Positions 17,395 to 26,154 of a stretch of DNA of 64,000 nt are shown one piece after another. Positions within the stretch are counted from its first letter, which is position 1; the number at the start of each line of letters is the position of its first letter. Source of the DNA: an uncultured Clostridia bacterium (GTDB lineage Bacteria; Bacillota; Clostridia; TANB77; CAG-508); assembly GCA_934120395.1 (NCBI GenBank), contig CAKOTZ010000004.1, positions 1-64,000 of the forward strand. Direction: 5' to 3'. A program made the position numbers and the translations under genes. The notes beneath the pieces are model-generated. The model was not told where the DNA came from. It did not search any database and saw only the letters and a list, made by a program, of their open reading frames with translations.

Positions 17395-18186
17395 ATATAT
17401 ACTTAGAATTATATTTCCTTTCTTGGTATTTCTAATTATATTTCCTATTTTAAATCGGCCTTTGCCACGAATTGTAAGAATATCATTTTCACGCAGTAAT
17501 TTATTTTTGTTAATTTCTGGAGAGAAATTAACAAAAATTTTTTCGCTATATATGAATTCACAGGCTTTACTACGAGAACAATGTATTAATTCAGCTAAAA
17601 TACAATCTAAACGCATTGAAGGTATATATATGTCGAATTTTTCTAATGTGGAAACTGGCGTTCTAAGACTTTCAAATTTTACTTCATCTATTTTAGATTT
17701 TTTAAATCGAGTTAAAGAGGTCAAATTATTAATTAGATAAACTTTCATATCATTACAGATTATAATATCTGCGCCATCTGCAAAAACTAAAATATCACCA
17801 ACTTTTTCCCTTTCAATTCCAAGTTTCATTATTGCTCCTAAATAATCTCTATGTGTGTAAGCGTTATATAGTTCTTTTGGTAGGATAATACGAATAATAG
17901 AGATGATATTATTAAGATTTGAATTAACAATATCTTGCGAAAACTTTTCTGGATAAAAAATGAGCATTGTACGTTCACAGTTTTCATATGCGCCTGCAAA
18001 TAAATAGTTTGAAATTTTTAAAGATGCTAAACTTTTTTGAATCAAATTTTTTTGATATTCATTTAAAAAATTTGTATTTGTAATCTTATTCTTTTGTATA
18101 CAATATTGATATTTATCTAAAATTTTTCCAATTAAATGTTTGTCATCATCTTTAGATAACCTATTTAATAAAACATATTTGTTCAC
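17383..18186 (-). CDS. ylmH: YlmH-type S4-domain RNA-binding protein
   Basis: 267 residues. The N-terminal two thirds match the YlmH family (HRDYLGAIMKLGIEREKVGD, then FADGADIIIC). Residues about 185-245 are the S4 domain (RLDCILAELIHCSRSKACEF, then ENDILTIRGKGRFKIG). YlmH binds ribosomal 50S subunits and has been linked to ribosome rescue and to septum placement near divIVA. Here it is not in a division cluster. The start is GTG at 18186 with AGGTGAT upstream. Confidence 0.88.
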   Translation of the reverse strand: MNKYVLLNRLSKDDDKHLIGKILDKYQYCIQKNKITNTNFLNEYQKNLIQKSLASLKISNYLFAGAYENCERTMLIFYPEKFSQDIVNSNLNNIISIIRIILPKELYNAYTHRDYLGAIMKLGIEREKVGDILVFADGADIIICNDMKVYLINNLTSLTRFKKSKIDEVKFESLRTPVSTLEKFDIYIPSMRLDCILAELIHCSRSKACEFIYSEKIFVNFSPEINKNKLLRENDILTIRGKGRFKIGNIIRNTKKGNIILSIYKYK

Positions 18187-18268
18187 CTAAATCACCTATC
18201 TTGTATTGTACAGGAAAAGAAGATATGAGTCAATTCTTTATTTCCGTAGATTTTTTCGTCTAAAAACA

Positions 18269-18297
18269 TTGAAACACGTCTTTTATTGTGATATAGT
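18269..18297 (+). promoter_or_regulatory. promoter of the GH18 gene
   Basis: TTGAAA (18269-18274), 17 bases, TATAGT (18292-18297). Confidence 0.6.
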
Positions 18298-18334
18298 ATA
18301 CAAATAAAAATAAACAAGTTAAGGGAGTTTGGAT

Positions 18335-20041
18335 ATGGGAGAAGGAAAAAGAACTCAAAAAACTAAGGTGTTTAACAAAAAATTTATTAGAAATATTATT
18401 ATTTCTTTATTGGCATTGGCAGTAGCAGCTATAATTTTAATGATTGCACCTGACTATGTGTTGCCAGAAAAGACTACGGGTACAACACTTATAATAAATA
18501 ACAAGAATGTAACTAGTAGCCAAAGATTAAAGGATGATGTTATAATTGAAGATGGTGTTATATATTTATCAAAAAGTGATATTTCAAATTTCTTTGACAA
18601 ATATTTGTATTATGACTCAAAATATAACCAATACATAACAACATCAGACGACAAGGAAGCTACTATTGTAGTTGGAGAAAAGGTTATTAATATAAACGGT
18701 ATAAGTTCTAATATAGCGGGAACTATTATAGAAAGAGATGGACAAGTGTATTTTCCAATATCAGAAATGGAGAATGTATATAATATAGATGTAAATAAAA
18801 TTGATAGCACAAATACAATTTTAATTGATTCATTGGACAGAGAAAAAATTCAAGCACAAACTACGAAAAAAGTAAGTGTGAAGATAAAACCAAAAGCATT
18901 ATCTAGAACAATTACAAAACTTGATAAAGGTAGTAATGTGGTTTGGATTTCGGAAGCAAGTAATGGTTGGATAAAAATTAGAACTGAAGATGGAACAATA
19001 GGATATGTTGAAGAAAAGAAATTAGCAAATAAAGTTTGGGTTAGAGAAGAAATGCAAAAGAATAGTATATTAGATGGACAAAAGATAAGCCTAATGTGGG
19101 ATTATTATTCTGAATATGCAAAAGCACCAAATCGCGAAACAACAAAAATAGAGTCAATTAATGTGGTGTCGCCAAGTTTTTTTAGTTTGAAAAAACTTGG
19201 AAAAGGTGAGATTATAGATAAAGTAGGAGCAGAAGGACAAAAGTATATTGCTTGGGCCAAACAAAATGGATACCAAATTTGGGCAATGTTTTCTAATGAA
19301 GCAATGATAGAAACAACCAGTGAAATTCTAAATGATTATAAGTTGCGACAAAAAGTAATTAACAACATTGTAAATTTAGCTGTAAAATATGGTATTAATG
19401 GAATTAATATGGATTTTGAAAATATGTATGAAAAAGATAAAGATATGTATTCTCGCTTTATAATTGAATTATATCCAAGGCTAAAAGAATGTGGAATTAT
19501 ATTGTCAGTTGATGTTACAGCACCGGATGGAGGAGGAACTTGGTCATTATGTTTTGACAGAAATACAATTGCAAATAATGCAGATTTTATTGCATTTATG
19601 GCTTATGATCAAACAAGCGCATCGAGTACAAAGGCAGGAACAGGGGCAGGATATAATTGGGTAAAAACAAATTTAGATAAATTTTTAGGACAAGAAGGTA
19701 TTGCAAAAGAAAAAATAATTTTGGGAATACCACTTTATGCTAATTTATGGACAGAAGATGCAAGTGGAAAAGCAATAGCTAAAACAGTAAACATGAAAAA
19801 TATTGATTCAGTTTTACCACAAAATGTTGAAAAAACATGGAATGAAACCCTAAGACAATATTACGTAGAATATCAGGAAAATGGAAATACTAAGAAAATG
19901 TGGATAGAGGATATAAATTCAGTAAGAGAAAAACTTAAACTTGCGAGAGATTATAATGTTGCTGGAGTTGCTTTTTGGGAAATGGATAGACAAGATGATA
20001 GTCTTTGGAATGAAATAAAAGAAATAATATTTAATCAATAA
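18335..20041 (+). CDS. membrane-anchored GH18 family glycosidase with SH3 domain
   Basis: A 568-residue protein with an N-terminal membrane helix (about 18-40). A copper amine oxidase N-like region follows (about 50-165: LIINNKNVTSSQRLKDDVII, FPISEMENVYNID), then an SH3b domain (about 180-235: GWIKIRTEDGTIGYVEEKKL). The C-terminal GH18 domain contains YGINGINMDFENMYEKD, where the catalytic Glu is in DFE, then LSVDVTAPDG and AFMAYDQT. It resembles the clostridial YaaH/YdhD-type wall or spore N-acetylglucosaminidases. ATG 18335 is chosen because AAGGGAG lies seven bases upstream; TTG 18329 is too close. It is followed after 17 bases by aspS. Confidence 0.9.
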   Translation: MGEGKRTQKTKVFNKKFIRNIIISLLALAVAAIILMIAPDYVLPEKTTGTTLIINNKNVTSSQRLKDDVIIEDGVIYLSKSDISNFFDKYLYYDSKYNQYITTSDDKEATIVVGEKVININGISSNIAGTIIERDGQVYFPISEMENVYNIDVNKIDSTNTILIDSLDREKIQAQTTKKVSVKIKPKALSRTITKLDKGSNVVWISEASNGWIKIRTEDGTIGYVEEKKLANKVWVREEMQKNSILDGQKISLMWDYYSEYAKAPNRETTKIESINVVSPSFFSLKKLGKGEIIDKVGAEGQKYIAWAKQNGYQIWAMFSNEAMIETTSEILNDYKLRQKVINNIVNLAVKYGINGINMDFENMYEKDKDMYSRFIIELYPRLKECGIILSVDVTAPDGGGTWSLCFDRNTIANNADFIAFMAYDQTSASSTKAGTGAGYNWVKTNLDKFLGQEGIAKEKIILGIPLYANLWTEDASGKAIAKTVNMKNIDSVLPQNVEKTWNETLRQYYVEYQENGNTKKMWIEDINSVREKLKLARDYNVAGVAFWEMDRQDDSLWNEIKEIIFNQ

Positions 20042-20058
20042 TTTAAGGAGGAAATAAT

Positions 20059-21825
20059 ATGCATGAATATAGAACACATAATTGTTCAGATATAAGAGAA
20101 AAAAATGTTGGAGAAAAAGTTAGATTAGCTGGATGGGTTCAAGTTGTAAGAGATTTAGGTGGAGTTGTTTTTATGGACTTGCGTGACCAATATGGGATTA
20201 CACAGGTGGTTGCGTCTGGAAATGCTGAATTGGTAGATAAAATGTCTAGAATTCCTAATGAATCTACAATAACAGTATTAGGTACTGTTAGAAAAAGAGA
20301 CCCAGAAACGGTAAATAAGAGCATTGCAACTGGAGAGGTTGAGTTGTTTGCAGAAGAATTTGAAATTTTAGGTAGGAGATTAAAGAATTTACCATTTGAA
20401 ATTAATGCGGGAAAAGATGTTAGAGAAGATTTAAGACTACAGTATCGCTTTCTAGATATTAGAAATGATAGAGTAAAAGAAAATATTGAATTTAGAGCTA
20501 AAGTAATTCAATATATGAGAAATCAAATGATTGAAAGAGGATTTTTAGAGGTACAAACTCCAATACTTACAAGTTCATCGCCGGAAGGAGCTAGAGATTA
20601 CTTAATTCCAAGTAGACAACATCCAGGTAAATTTTATGCATTACCACAAGCACCTCAGCAGTTTAAACAATTGCTTATGGTATCTGGAATTGACCGCTAT
20701 TTTCAAATTGCACCATGTTTTAGAGATGAAGATGCAAGGGCTGATAGAGCTCCAGGAGAATTTTATCAATTGGATATGGAAATGGCATTTGCAACACAAG
20801 AAGACGTATTTTCGGTTATTGAAGAAGTAATGTATAATATATTTACAGAATTTTCAAACACAAAGGTGGCACAATATCCATTCCCTAGAATACCTTATTT
20901 AGAGGCTATGGAAAAATATGGTTCAGATAAACCTGATTTAAGAAATCCATTAATAATACAAGATGTAACAAATATTTTTGAAAAATTAGATTTTAAAGCG
21001 TTCAAAAATAAGACGGTAAAAATAATAAATGTTCCAAATGGAGCTGAAAATCCAAGAAGCTTTTTTGAGCAAATGACCGAATTTGCAATGAGCGAATGTA
21101 AAGCTAAAGGATTAGCTTGGTTAAAAGTAAATGAAGATAGAACATTGCAAGGTCCAATTGCCAAATTTATTGATGAGGAATCAACAGAAGCAATGCTACA
21201 ACAGATAGGTGCTAATGCTGGCGATGCTTTATTCTTTATTGCTGAACAAAAAATATTGGCTCAAAAACTTGCAGGGCAAATTCGTTCAGAACTTGGAATA
21301 AGATTAGATTTATTGGAAAAAGACATATATAGATTCTGCTGGATAGTAGATTTCCCAATGTATGAATTATCAGATGAAGGTAAAATAGATTTTTGTCATA
21401 ATCCATTTTCAATGCCACAAGGTGGCTTAGAGGCTTTAAATACAAAAGAGCCTTTAGATATCATGGCATATCAATATGATATTGTATGTAATGGAATTGA
21501 ATTATCATCTGGAGCAGTAAGAAATCATGATCCAGAAATTATGATAAAAGCTTTTGAAATTGCTGGATACACCAAAGATGTAATAGAAGAAAAGTTTCCT
21601 GCATTATTTAATGCATTCCATTATGGAGCGCCACCACATGCTGGTATTGCACCAGGTGTAGATAGAATTATAATGATGCTTAGAGATGAAAAAAATATTA
21701 GAGATGTTATTGCTTTCCCAATGAATAGTAAGGCGGAAGATTTATTAATGGGAGCACCTGCTCATGTAACAGATAAACAATTGGAAGACGTTCATATTAA
21801 GGTTGATATAAAAAAAGAAAAGTAG
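20059..21825 (+). CDS. aspS: aspartyl-tRNA synthetase
   Basis: A 588-residue class IIb synthetase that charges tRNA-Asp (or tRNA-Asp/Asn). It has an N-terminal OB anticodon-binding domain (RLAGWVQVVRDLGGVVFMDL), motif 1 (FLEVQTPILTSSSPEGARD), motif 2 (FRDEDARADRAPGEFYQLDM), a GAD insertion domain, and motif 3 (GIAPGVDRIIMML). This is the long bacterial form. AAGGAGG precedes the ATG. Confidence 0.98.
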   Translation: MHEYRTHNCSDIREKNVGEKVRLAGWVQVVRDLGGVVFMDLRDQYGITQVVASGNAELVDKMSRIPNESTITVLGTVRKRDPETVNKSIATGEVELFAEEFEILGRRLKNLPFEINAGKDVREDLRLQYRFLDIRNDRVKENIEFRAKVIQYMRNQMIERGFLEVQTPILTSSSPEGARDYLIPSRQHPGKFYALPQAPQQFKQLLMVSGIDRYFQIAPCFRDEDARADRAPGEFYQLDMEMAFATQEDVFSVIEEVMYNIFTEFSNTKVAQYPFPRIPYLEAMEKYGSDKPDLRNPLIIQDVTNIFEKLDFKAFKNKTVKIINVPNGAENPRSFFEQMTEFAMSECKAKGLAWLKVNEDRTLQGPIAKFIDEESTEAMLQQIGANAGDALFFIAEQKILAQKLAGQIRSELGIRLDLLEKDIYRFCWIVDFPMYELSDEGKIDFCHNPFSMPQGGLEALNTKEPLDIMAYQYDIVCNGIELSSGAVRNHDPEIMIKAFEIAGYTKDVIEEKFPALFNAFHYGAPPHAGIAPGVDRIIMMLRDEKNIRDVIAFPMNSKAEDLLMGAPAHVTDKQLEDVHIKVDIKKEK

Positions 21826-21935
21826 TAATATTAAATTAAATGCTGACATATAATATACAAATTTGAGAAAGAAAAGAGAAGTTATGGGAAATAAAACCTA
21901 TAGCTTCTTGATTAGTATGCTTTCTATAAAAGCAG

Positions 21936-22838
21936 GTGATACTTATTCAGGTTTGTTATATTGAGCCACTTGATTCAAGTGAAAATAAGAAAATTATATA
22001 TATTTTAAAAAAGATTTTAGGTGTAATAAGTGTAAAGAAGAGAAATGATTCAATTGAACTTGTTATTCCAAGATATAACTCAATTGCGGAAAAGTTGTAT
22101 AATAAAAAGATATATAAAAATCTGATTGATATTTTGTATAATAACAATGTTGATGCAATTGTATTAGCAAAGGTTTTAAAAAAAGATAATATATTAAAAA
22201 ATGTTTTGTACCAGGAAAATTTAAATATTATAAATGGCAGGTTTTTATTTGGAATAATTATAATAGATTGTTTAGAGTATATTGCTAAAAAGCAAAACAA
22301 AGAATTAAATGCACTAGAAATTACAATATTGATAAATGATATATCACAGCAAATATTAGAACAACTAATGATAATTATTGAAAAGGTTAGCAGTGTACAT
22401 ATTGTAACTAATAATGTAAATAGATTTTACAAATTTGAAGAAAAAATAAGGGATAAATTTGGAATTGTTATACGTATTAGTAATAATAAAAGAAAAAGCT
22501 TAGCGAGTGCAAAGATTATTATTAATTGGGATTTTCCAGAAGAGATTGTTAATCAATTTAAAATAAATACAACAGCTATAATTTTAAATATAAATAGCAA
22601 AGTAAAAATATATACAAAACTATTTGAAGGGATAATAGTGCAGGATTATAAATTTGAGTTAAATAATCACATAGAAAATAGTAATTTTGATGAAAAAGAC
22701 ATATATGAGAGTATTATGATTAAACAAAAAAATATATTTGAAGCAAGAAAAAAATGGAAAAATGATGGTGGTATTATAACAAATTTAATTGGCAATAATG
22801 GAAAAATTTGTGAACAAGAATATATGAATTTTAAGTAA
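21936..22838 (+). CDS. hypothetical protein after aspS
   Basis: 300 residues of very AT-rich, Ile/Asn/Lys-rich protein starting at GTG 21936 with only a weak AGCAG upstream. No signal peptide or clear membrane span. Residues 130-215 show a Rossmann-like alternation (LEITILINDIS, SVHIVTNNVNRFYKFEEKIR, SAKIIINWDFPEEIV), which could suggest a nucleotide-binding or shikimate-dehydrogenase-like fold, but no motif is decisive. I do not recognise the family. It lies between aspS and greA, and the next gene has its own promoter. Confidence 0.65.
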   Translation: MILIQVCYIEPLDSSENKKIIYILKKILGVISVKKRNDSIELVIPRYNSIAEKLYNKKIYKNLIDILYNNNVDAIVLAKVLKKDNILKNVLYQENLNIINGRFLFGIIIIDCLEYIAKKQNKELNALEITILINDISQQILEQLMIIIEKVSSVHIVTNNVNRFYKFEEKIRDKFGIVIRISNNKRKSLASAKIIINWDFPEEIVNQFKINTTAIILNINSKVKIYTKLFEGIIVQDYKFELNNHIENSNFDEKDIYESIMIKQKNIFEARKKWKNDGGIITNLIGNNGKICEQEYMNFK

Positions 22839-22844
22839 AATGTA

Positions 22845-22873
22845 TTGACAAAATAAAGATATTGGCTTAATAT
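22845..22873 (+). promoter_or_regulatory. promoter of greA
   Basis: TTGACA (22845-22850), 17 bases, TAATAT (22868-22873). Confidence 0.75.
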
Positions 22874-22923
22874 GGGTTAGACAAAAAAGAAAAAACATAA
22901 TTAATGGAAACGAGGTATAGAAA

Positions 22924-23400
22924 ATGGAAGATAAAGAAGTGTTATTAACACAAGAAGGATATGATAATTTAGAAAAGGAATTAGATTTTTTAAAAACAGA
23001 GAAAAGAGCAGAAATATCAGAAAGAATAAAGGTCGCATTGGGATTTGGAGATTTATCAGAAAATTCAGAATATGATGAAGCTAAAAATGCTCAAGCTTCT
23101 AATGAAATTAAAATTGCTGAATTAGAAAATAAATTAAGATATGCAAAAATTATAGATGAATCTGAAATTGATACTAAAACTGTTCAGGTGGGTAATAAAG
23201 TAAAAATATTAGATATGGAATATAATGAGGAAATTGAATATACTATAGTTGGTTCTACTGAGGTTGATTTGGCACAAAATAGAATTTCAAATGAATCACC
23301 AATAGGTGCGGCTTTAATTGGAGCAAAGAAAAATCAAGTGATAGAAGTAAATGTGCCTGCGGGAGTTATGAAATATAAAATTTTAGCAATTTCTAAATAA
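22924..23400 (+). CDS. greA: transcription elongation factor GreA
   Basis: A 158-residue factor that enters the RNA polymerase secondary channel and promotes cleavage of backtracked transcripts. The N-terminal coiled coil carries the tip acidic motif GDLSENSEYDEAKNAQ. The C-terminal FKBP-like domain has IVGSTEVDL and SPIGAALIGAKKNQ. Normal length. Confidence 0.97.
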   Translation: MEDKEVLLTQEGYDNLEKELDFLKTEKRAEISERIKVALGFGDLSENSEYDEAKNAQASNEIKIAELENKLRYAKIIDESEIDTKTVQVGNKVKILDMEYNEEIEYTIVGSTEVDLAQNRISNESPIGAALIGAKKNQVIEVNVPAGVMKYKILAISK

Positions 23401-23415
23401 TTTACATAAAATCCA

Positions 23416-23444
23416 TTCACTTTTTTTATAAATTGTGTTATAAT
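23416..23444 (+). promoter_or_regulatory. promoter of ppaC
   Basis: TTCACT (23416-23421), 17 bases, TATAAT (23439-23444). Confidence 0.7.
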
Positions 23445-23484
23445 ATGTATATTAAAGAGAAAAATATAGAAAAGAGTTGATGTT

Positions 23485-24408
23485 ATGGAAGAAATGAATA
23501 AAACTTTTATATTTGGACATAAGAATCCAGATACGGATTCTATTTGTTCGTCTGTTGTTATGGCAAATTTGAGATCAAAATTAGGAGAAGATGTTGAAGC
23601 TGTACGTTTAGGTGAATTAAATAAAGAAACACAATATGCTTTCAAACATTTTGATATTGAACCACCAAGATTATTGGATAAAGTGCAACCAGGTAGCAAC
23701 GTGATTATGGTAGATCATAATGAATTTGGACAAAGTGTGGATGGAATTGAAGATGCTAACATAAAAATGTTAGTTGATCACCATCGTATTTCTAATTTCC
23801 AAACAAATGAACCAGTATTTTGCTTTGCTGAACCAGTAGGGTCAACAGGAACAATTCTTTACAAATTATATAATATGAACAATGTAGAGATTGATAAAAA
23901 AACTGCTTCATTAATGCTAAGCTCTATTGCTTCTGATACATTACTATTTAAATCACCAACTTGTACAGAGGAAGATAAACAGGTTGCAAAAAAATTAGAG
24001 GAAATAGCTGGTGTTGACATTCAAACTTACGGTTTAGAAATGTTGAAAGCTGGAACAGATTTAGCTGATGTTGAGGAAAAAGATTTAATTAATATGGATG
24101 CTAAAGACTTTAATGTTGATAATGTAAAATTTACAATAGCACAAGTAAATACGGTTAGTATTCCTGACATAGTAAAGAGACAAGATAAAATTGAAGCAGC
24201 TATTAAGGATACAATCAAAGATAAAAATTTAGATTTATTTGTATTTGCTATTACAGATATTTTAAATGGTGATTCTGAATTATTGGTATTAGGAGATAGA
24301 AAGGATATTATTGAAAAGAATTACAAATTAGAAGACAATAAAGCTTTTGCTAAAGGCGTAGTTTCTAGAAAAAAACAAATTTTACCATTAGTAACAGATA
24401 ATATTTAA
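23485..24408 (+). CDS. ppaC: manganese-dependent inorganic pyrophosphatase (family II)
   Basis: A 307-residue DHH-family enzyme that hydrolyses pyrophosphate. Metal-binding motifs are GHKNPDTDSICSS, MVDHNEFGQS, LVDHHRIS (DHH) and SSIASDTLLFKSPT. The C-terminal DHHA2 domain ends with GVVSRKKQILP, the substrate-binding SRKKQ motif. The start has only a weak AAGAG. A promoter upstream and a terminator downstream make it a single-gene unit. Confidence 0.97.
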   Translation: MEEMNKTFIFGHKNPDTDSICSSVVMANLRSKLGEDVEAVRLGELNKETQYAFKHFDIEPPRLLDKVQPGSNVIMVDHNEFGQSVDGIEDANIKMLVDHHRISNFQTNEPVFCFAEPVGSTGTILYKLYNMNNVEIDKKTASLMLSSIASDTLLFKSPTCTEEDKQVAKKLEEIAGVDIQTYGLEMLKAGTDLADVEEKDLINMDAKDFNVDNVKFTIAQVNTVSIPDIVKRQDKIEAAIKDTIKDKNLDLFVFAITDILNGDSELLVLGDRKDIIEKNYKLEDNKAFAKGVVSRKKQILPLVTDNI

Positions 24409-24410
24409 AC

Positions 24411-24445
24411 AAAAAACTTACTTTCAAACTGAAAGTAAGTTTTTT
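24411..24445. terminator. bidirectional terminator after ppaC
   Basis: AAAAAACTTACTTTC (24411-24425) and GAAAGTAAGTTTTTT (24431-24445), a perfect 15-bp stem with a 5-base loop. Confidence 0.9.
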
Positions 24446-24447
24446 GT

Positions 24448-24744
24448 TTAGTTAATTTTGTTTCCCTTAATCTGAAAATTACCTTGTGGTGTAGTTGCTT
24501 CTAAAGTAAGAATGTTATTAAAGACAGAACACTTTGCATTATAAGTAATATTTCCTATTGGAGTATTTAAACTTCCAGTAAATTTGCACATATCATTTGA
24601 AATTTTTGTGCCATTAAAATTATTTTTCATCCCCATGGTTTCGATAATGCCCTGAACATTATTACCATTAGAAATAAGAGTAATACTTCCATTAATATTG
24701 CCTAGTGGGGTGTTCAAGGATACGTTATACTTTCCATCTAACAT
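24448..24744 (-). CDS. small beta-rich protein with an internal repeat
   Basis: A 98-residue protein with two similar halves: SLNTPLGNINGSITL near the N-terminus and SLNTPIGNITYNAKC in the middle, and a third partial ATTPQGNFQIKG at the end. The pattern TP-x-G-N with alternating hydrophobic residues suggests a beta barrel. It resembles the small C-terminal domain appended to some clostridial flavin-dependent reductases, but here stands alone. GAGGTGA precedes the ATG. Function unknown. Confidence 0.7.
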   Translation of the reverse strand: MLDGKYNVSLNTPLGNINGSITLISNGNNVQGIIETMGMKNNFNGTKISNDMCKFTGSLNTPIGNITYNAKCSVFNNILTLEATTPQGNFQIKGNKIN

Positions 24745-24799
24745 TTATATTCACCTCATTAAACATTATATGTTAGATAAAATAAAATGTTACAAATTT

Positions 24800-25516
24800 T
24801 TAATTGCTTTTTAAATCATATATTTCATTTGCTTTTTCTTGAGTGATCTTATTGTATTTAACCATAGCATCTAAAACAAGTTTATGCCTTTTCTTGGCTA
24901 GACTAGAGTTTTTTTCTGATGAATATATACTAGGAGCATTAGGTATACCAGCAATATAAGTTGATTCATAATCGCTTAGTTCAATAGGTTCTTTATTGAA
25001 GTATCCGTTAGAAGCTTCTTTAATTCCGTAGTATCCTTTACCAAAATACATGGTATTAATATAAAGTTCTAAAATTTTATCTTTGCTATAATTTTGTTCT
25101 AAATCAAAAACTACAAAAAGTTCTGCAATTTTTCTAGTAAATTTTTTTTCTTGAGAAAAGTACATATTTTTTGAAAGCTGTTGAGTAATAGTACTACCTC
25201 CTTGTTCAAGTTCACCTTCTTGAATATTAACAAAAAAAGCCCTGAAAATTGAAATCGGATCTATACCATGATGTTGGTAAAAACGATGATCCTCAATGGA
25301 TACAACGGCGTCCTTGTATATTTGGGTCATATTTTCAATTTTTGTATAATTTGATGAATTTTCTATTTGAGATACTTTTTCAAATAGTGAAATTTTTGAT
25401 ATCTCATCCTTATACATGGTATAGCCAGAATAAAGAACATAGCTTATTGCTAAAATGGCAATAAAAACAAATAACAATAACATATTACGAATAAAGTTAA
25501 ATATTCTTTTAAACAT
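24800..25516 (-). CDS. monofunctional peptidoglycan glycosyltransferase (GT51)
   Basis: A 238-residue membrane-anchored enzyme that polymerises lipid II into glycan strands. One N-terminal membrane helix (about 12-32) is followed by the GT51 domain with the catalytic motif EDHRFYQHHGID, then QGGSTITQQLSKN, KIAELFVVFDLE and ELYINTMYFGKGYYGI. No transpeptidase domain follows, so it corresponds to MtgA-like proteins rather than a full class A PBP. Confidence 0.94.
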   Translation of the reverse strand: MFKRIFNFIRNMLLLFVFIAILAISYVLYSGYTMYKDEISKISLFEKVSQIENSSNYTKIENMTQIYKDAVVSIEDHRFYQHHGIDPISIFRAFFVNIQEGELEQGGSTITQQLSKNMYFSQEKKFTRKIAELFVVFDLEQNYSKDKILELYINTMYFGKGYYGIKEASNGYFNKEPIELSDYESTYIAGIPNAPSIYSSEKNSSLAKKRHKLVLDAMVKYNKITQEKANEIYDLKSN

Positions 25517-25736
25517 AGCATCACCTCAAAATATCTCAATTTGCCTAATTATATCCTAAGAAACAACAAATATCAAGATTATTATAGGGATATCTAGATT
25601 AATTACAATTAAATAATAAAAAATGTAAAATAAAACTTTTAATAAACCTTGCTATTTTATCCAGATTATTGTATTATATATGTTATAGTATATAAATGGG
25701 CACGAGCTAAATGAGAACAAGAAGGGGGACTAAAAA

Positions 25737-26150
25737 ATGAAGAAGGTACTTTATAGTATAGTTCTTATAACTATGATGCTAATGACAGTAAATACTGGTT
25801 TTGCTTATGCAACAAATAGTCAAAGTGAATTAGCAGGTACAAATGTGCAAGGAGAGTTAAAAGAAATTAAGGAAAAATCATCTAAAGAGATGCAAGATTA
25901 CGTAACTAGATATGGCTCTGAAGCTTACGGAATGGCAGCATACATATTAGATAAAATTAGACTTTATAGTATACCGTTTTGTTTCATCGGAATTGCTGTA
26001 GGAGCAATTTATCAATATGTTATAGGAATAAGAAAATTAGATGTAAGAGATAGAGGGTTTGGCGTTGTAATAGCTTTTGTAACAGTTTTAGTCATATGCC
26101 AAATATTACCACTTATATTTGCTATTGTAGTAAAAGGTTGGAGGGGTTAA
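25737..26150 (+). CDS. small secreted or membrane protein at the head of the TadZ-like locus
   Basis: 137 residues: an N-terminal signal peptide (MLMTVNTGFAYA, possible cleavage after AYA), a polar stretch, and two membrane helices (about 78-98 and 108-130). The size and topology resemble VirB2/TrbC-like pilins or small inner-membrane subunits of secretion systems, but no specific motif supports this. Spaced 4 bases from the next gene, so they are translated together. The 220 bases upstream (25517-25736) hold only weak promoter-like sequence. Confidence 0.65.
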   Translation: MKKVLYSIVLITMMLMTVNTGFAYATNSQSELAGTNVQGELKEIKEKSSKEMQDYVTRYGSEAYGMAAYILDKIRLYSIPFCFIGIAVGAIYQYVIGIRKLDVRDRGFGVVIAFVTVLVICQILPLIFAIVVKGWRG

Positions 26151-26154
26151 ACAA

